Below are positions 61,221-64,000 of a stretch of DNA of 64,000 bases, piece by piece. The translations under genes were made by a program, and so were the position numbers. Location of the stretch: assembly GCA_013141385.1 (NCBI GenBank), contig JABFRB010000026.1, positions 1 through 64,000 of the forward strand. Direction: 5' to 3'. The stretch is from Bacteroidales bacterium. Lineage in GTDB: Bacteria; Bacteroidota; Bacteroidia; Bacteroidales; Tenuifilaceae. Under the pieces are notes generated by a model. It was not told the DNA's origin. It made no database searches and saw only the letters and a program-made list of their open reading frames with translations. The stretch's first letter is position 1; each line of letters opens with the position of its first letter.

Positions 61221-62384
61221 TTAGTAGATCATCTCTTCTTTAAAATTCTCTACGATTGAGAAGAACGAGTTAGCCACGCTTTGTCCAAGACCGCACTTAG
61301 CTGTAATCTTCATAGTTTGAGCTAATTTTTGAAGATGCTCAAGGTAGTTAGCATGTCTTTCTCCTTTTTTCACTGCTTCAATTCCTAGAATAAGCTGTTG
61401 GCAACCAACACGGCAAGGAGTACATTGTCCGCAGGATTCTTCTTCAAAGAATTCAAGGTAGTTGTGAAGTACATTGAACATGGAACGAGAACTATTGAAA
61501 AGCATCATCGATCCACCTGTAGGAACGCCCTCAAATCCAATAATTGTTTCTTTAAATTTCTTGCGTGGCACACAGAATCCTGAAGCACCTCCAACCTGAA
61601 CAGCTTTTGTATCACCATCACCGAACTCTTCAACGAATTGTTCAACGGTCATACCTAGTTCAAGTTCGTAAATACCTGCTTTGGGCGTATCACCTGAAAT
61701 TGAGAATACTTTAGAACCACGAGAATCAGCAGTACCTAAGTCTTTAAACTTTCTTGCACCATGCATGCAAATCATGAAAGCGTAAACCAATGTTTCAACG
61801 TTGTTAATAACAGTGGGTTTACTGCGAAATCCTGAGATGGTTGGGTAAGGAGGCTTATTCCTAGGTTCTCCACGGTGACCTTCCATTGATTCGAAGAGAG
61901 CACTTTCTTCTCCGCAAATGTAAGCACCACTACCCATAATTATTTTAATTCTAAAATCAATCTTTAGATCTTTGAGAGATGCATGAAAAATTTCAAGTTG
62001 TGCTTCAAGTTCGGGTAAAAGGAAACGATATTCTCCGCGTAGATAAATAAAACCTTCTTTTGCACCAATTACTTTAGCTCCAACAACCATACCTCCAAAT
62101 ACCTTTTGAGGTACTTTGAAAAGGATTTCACGATCTTTAAATGTTCCAGGTTCACCCTCATCGGCATTACAAATAATATATTTGTCTGGTTCTGGCTGTT
62201 CGGCTGTGTATTTCCATTTTAAAGCAGTTGGGAAACCTGCTCCACCACGACCCTTTAATCCTGACTCAAGAAGTTCATTGATTATCTGGTCATTTGATTT
62301 TGCCCAAGTGTTTTTGATGATCTCTTTAGGATTACATTCCTTGTCGAAAATCAGGTCAACACGTTTAAGATTGGAATATGACAT
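61221..62384 (-). CDS. Short NuoF-like flavin subunit of hydrogenase 2
   Basis: 387 residues, the NuoF core only: RGRGGAGFPTALKW for FMN, 'CNADEGEPGTFKDREILF' for NADH, and ESCGQCTPCRVG for the [4Fe-4S] cluster. It lacks the N-terminal [2Fe-2S] thioredoxin-like domain and the two C-terminal ferredoxin motifs that hydB1 has, so its electron routing must be simpler. It is 26 bases before the catalytic subunit and 19 after the NuoE-like gene. Confidence 0.9.
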   Translation of the reverse strand: MSYSNLKRVDLIFDKECNPKEIIKNTWAKSNDQIINELLESGLKGRGGAGFPTALKWKYTAEQPEPDKYIICNADEGEPGTFKDREILFKVPQKVFGGMVVGAKVIGAKEGFIYLRGEYRFLLPELEAQLEIFHASLKDLKIDFRIKIIMGSGAYICGEESALFESMEGHRGEPRNKPPYPTISGFRSKPTVINNVETLVYAFMICMHGARKFKDLGTADSRGSKVFSISGDTPKAGIYELELGMTVEQFVEEFGDGDTKAVQVGGASGFCVPRKKFKETIIGFEGVPTGGSMMLFNSSRSMFNVLHNYLEFFEEESCGQCTPCRVGCQQLILGIEAVKKGERHANYLEHLQKLAQTMKITAKCGLGQSVANSFFSIVENFKEEMIY

Positions 62385-62403
62385 AATTTTATCTCCTAAA
62401 TAT

Positions 62404-62868
62404 TTACTTTTTCATGTACTGATTAATAATCTCACGAACCTTTTCAGCGGTTAAATCGGTGAATGCCTCATCATTAATAAGCATAGCAGGTCCTTTGTGG
62501 CACCATCCAAGACAATTAGTTTCCAGTAAAGAAAATTTCTTGTTTTGAGTTGTTTCGCCAATTTTTATCTTAAGCATATCCTCTATTTCATGAGTTATAA
62601 GGTTTTTACCTTTCATTGCACAGGAAATAGTTCTACATACTCTAATTACATATTTACCTCTAGGTTGGGTATCTAAGAATGAGTAAAATGTTGCGGTACC
62701 ATAAACCTGAGCGGCTGAAATATCCAACTCGCGAGCAATTTCAGTCATTGCTTCATCAGAAATGTACCTCTCTTCATGGATTACGCCTTGCAAAATAGGG
62801 ATAAGGCTTTCCCGTGTTCTCCCGTGTTTACCAGCAAGGTTTTTAACCAGTTCTTTAATTTCAGGCAT
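62404..62868 (-). CDS. NuoE-like subunit of hydrogenase 2
   Basis: 154 residues, a NuoE-type [2Fe-2S] protein: VCRTISCAMKG (C-x4-C) and NCLGWCHKGPAM (C-x3-C). First gene of the second hydrogenase operon (order NuoE, NuoF, HydA). Two Rex-like operators are 36-70 bases upstream of its ATG. Confidence 0.92.
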   Translation of the reverse strand: MPEIKELVKNLAGKHGRTRESLIPILQGVIHEERYISDEAMTEIARELDISAAQVYGTATFYSFLDTQPRGKYVIRVCRTISCAMKGKNLITHEIEDMLKIKIGETTQNKKFSLLETNCLGWCHKGPAMLINDEAFTDLTAEKVREIINQYMKK

Positions 62869-62904
62869 GTTTAATTCTCCTTTATTTTTGAATTAGTATT
62901 TAAT

Positions 62905-62938
62905 TTGTTAATTAAATAACAGTGTTAATGTGATAACA
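62905..62938 (-). promoter_or_regulatory. Tandem Rex-like operators before hydrogenase operon 2
   Basis: TTGTTAATTAAATAACAG (62905-62922) and, directly adjoining, TGTTAATGTGATAACA (62923-62938). Both fit TTGTTA-N6-TAACAA with at most one or two mismatches. They stand 36 bases upstream of the nuoE-like ATG, where a repressor would block transcription. Confidence 0.68.
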
Positions 62939-63166
62939 GATAAAATAGTTTTAATCGTCTGATATCCATGAACAAATATATATAACGACCTTTGTATCAT
63001 CCATGATTTTTGTCATGTTTGATAATATAAATATTGATCTAAATGAGAGATTATCAATCAGATATAAAAGGTGTGTTTTCTAACATAATTAATTTATTAT
63101 TTTTTTTATATTTTTGAATATCAATACATTAATTTGACAAACAACCAAAGTGCTTAATGAAAAAGG

Positions 63167-63199
63167 TAATCCCCAATAAGTACATACTATTGGGGATTA
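63167..63199 (-). terminator. Terminator of S46 peptidase gene
   Basis: TAATCCCCAATA and TATTGGGGATTA pair around a 9-base loop, followed on the minus strand by CCTTTTT. It is 21 bases past the gene stop. Confidence 0.82.
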
Positions 63200-63220
63200 A
63201 TAAAGGTTAAAAGAATAGAA

Positions 63221-64000
63221 TTATTCAATAATTTTCATTTCGTTGAGCAAGGAAGCTGCGTCAGCATATTTATCAATAATAAATAGAGCATACCTAATAT
63301 CTAGGGTAATATTTCTGCAGATTTTAGGATCAAACATAATATCGCTCATTGTTCCTTCCCAGCAGCGGTCGAAGTTTAAACCAATTAATCTACCTTCGGC
63401 ATCAAGTACTGGACTACCAGAATTTCCGCCAGAAGTGTGATTTGTTGCAATAAAAGCAACAGGTAATGTTCCATTGGATTGATACCTCCCATAATTTTTA
63501 TCAATATAGAGTTTCTTTAACTTTTCAGGTACTACATAGTCATACACTTTCTTATTTCCCTTTTCAATTATACCGTCAATAGTGGTAAAGTAAGAGTATT
63601 CAACTGCTTCTTGAGGAATAAATCCGTCTACTTTCCCATAGCTTACTCTAAGCGTTGAGTTGGCATCAGGATGAAAAAATTTATTTGGTTGCATCTCCTT
63701 TAGGCCTTTAACATACTTACGATAATTGATGTTTAAACTATCTGATATTTCACCGAAACGTTTGCCAACTTTTTGGCTAAATGAACTAAAGAAACTGGAA
63801 TATAACCTATAAATATTGTCGTTTTTTATTGTGGAGATTGCTGAGGTATCAAAATTGTTAAGGAATGTAAGGAGTCTTATACTATCGGCAAAAACTGTTT
63901 GACTATATATTTCGTTTGCAAAATTATGCCAATTGCCTTGATACTGATTTGCTATGCTAGAAAGGAATTGAGGTAGATTTTCTTTAGGAACATTTTCGTA
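63221..64000 (-). CDS. S46-family dipeptidyl-peptidase, C-terminal part (cut by window edge)
   Basis: The frame is open from the stop at 63221 to the window edge, so at least 259 residues are present and the N-terminus lies outside. The ATG at 63694 is internal, since coding sequence ('NYRKYVKGLKEMQPNKFFHPD') continues upstream. The catalytic serine is in NHTSGGNSGSPVLDAEGRLIGLNFDRCWEGT, the S46 (DPP7/DPP11) signature, and the end 'NITLDIRYALFIIDKYADA' is typical. These periplasmic enzymes cut dipeptides from peptide N-termini and are hallmarks of Bacteroidota that ferment protein. The His and Asp of the triad are outside the window. Confidence 0.9.
   Translation of the reverse strand, partial: YENVPKENLPQFLSSIANQYQGNWHNFANEIYSQTVFADSIRLLTFLNNFDTSAISTIKNDNIYRLYSSFFSSFSQKVGKRFGEISDSLNINYRKYVKGLKEMQPNKFFHPDANSTLRVSYGKVDGFIPQEAVEYSYFTTIDGIIEKGNKKVYDYVVPEKLKKLYIDKNYGRYQSNGTLPVAFIATNHTSGGNSGSPVLDAEGRLIGLNFDRCWEGTMSDIMFDPKICRNITLDIRYALFIIDKYADAASLLNEMKIIE

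Larger units (their letters stand above)
62869..63220. other. Promoter region of hydrogenase 2 and terminator of S46 gene
   Basis: Contains the paired Rex-like sites near 62905-62938 and the hairpin at 63167-63199. No gene is seen. Confidence 0.6.

Overview
The window looks like a chromosomal stretch from an anaerobic, AT-rich member of the Bacteroidota, probably a Bacteroidales/Marinilabiliales-like organism. The evidence is promoters with TAnnTTTG-type -7 boxes and weak ribosome-binding sites, many signal-peptide and lipobox proteins, an S46 dipeptidyl-peptidase fragment, DUF3494 and DUF5777 proteins, double-glycine leader peptides of the Bacteroidetes type, and two NADH-linked [FeFe]-hydrogenase clusters. 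No rRNA, tRNA, CRISPR array or intact transposase was recognised.

Layout. 1-9.3 kb is a loose accessory region: an M14 carboxypeptidase, two tandem Cys-rich double-glycine peptides missed by length filters, small lipoproteins, a DinB protein, a cupredoxin and a LysE exporter, with many dispersed hairpin repeats. 9.4-27 kb holds a B12 radical-SAM protein, a LytTR regulator, two AraC-type regulators, a hybrid histidine kinase with ten 21-residue coiled-coil repeats, response regulators, three DUF3494 (ice-binding-like) lipoproteins, a decayed duplicate kinase, a beta-barrel protein, CsbD-like, cupin, SPFH and cold-shock proteins. Six promoters here share a 37-bp motif whose end lies exactly 25 nt before the -7 TTTG (TTTA in one), which defines a probable stress/envelope regulon. 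27-34 kb has a GH25 lysozyme, a 1079-residue protein made of LFPIxW/TPLFWH repeats and a TPR protein.

34.3-43.1 kb (minus strand) is one hydrogenase operon: HydC/HydA/HydB-type trimeric NADH-dependent [FeFe]-hydrogenase preceded by a regulatory set (two DRTGG proteins, two GHKL ATPases, a PHP protein, a sensory-type hydrogenase-like protein, a thioredoxin-like ferredoxin). 59.4-62.9 kb is a second, leaner HydABC set. Both have Rex-like operators (TTGTTA-N6-TAACA) upstream, so NADH/NAD+ ratio probably controls hydrogen production.

43.3-58.4 kb is a cytochrome region: a CcsBA cytochrome c assembly fusion, a Crp/Fnr regulator, two multihaem lipoproteins with collagen-like linkers, and a nine-gene operon encoding a quinone-linked membrane complex (NrfD, Tat-exported FeS protein, cytochrome b, heptahaem cytochrome), an outer-membrane barrel (DUF5777) and monohaem cytochromes, but no catalytic molybdenum subunit. 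FNR-like palindromes sit before all three cytochrome transcription units. Together these suggest anaerobic disposal of electrons either as H2 or through cell-surface cytochromes. The window ends inside an S46 peptidase gene.
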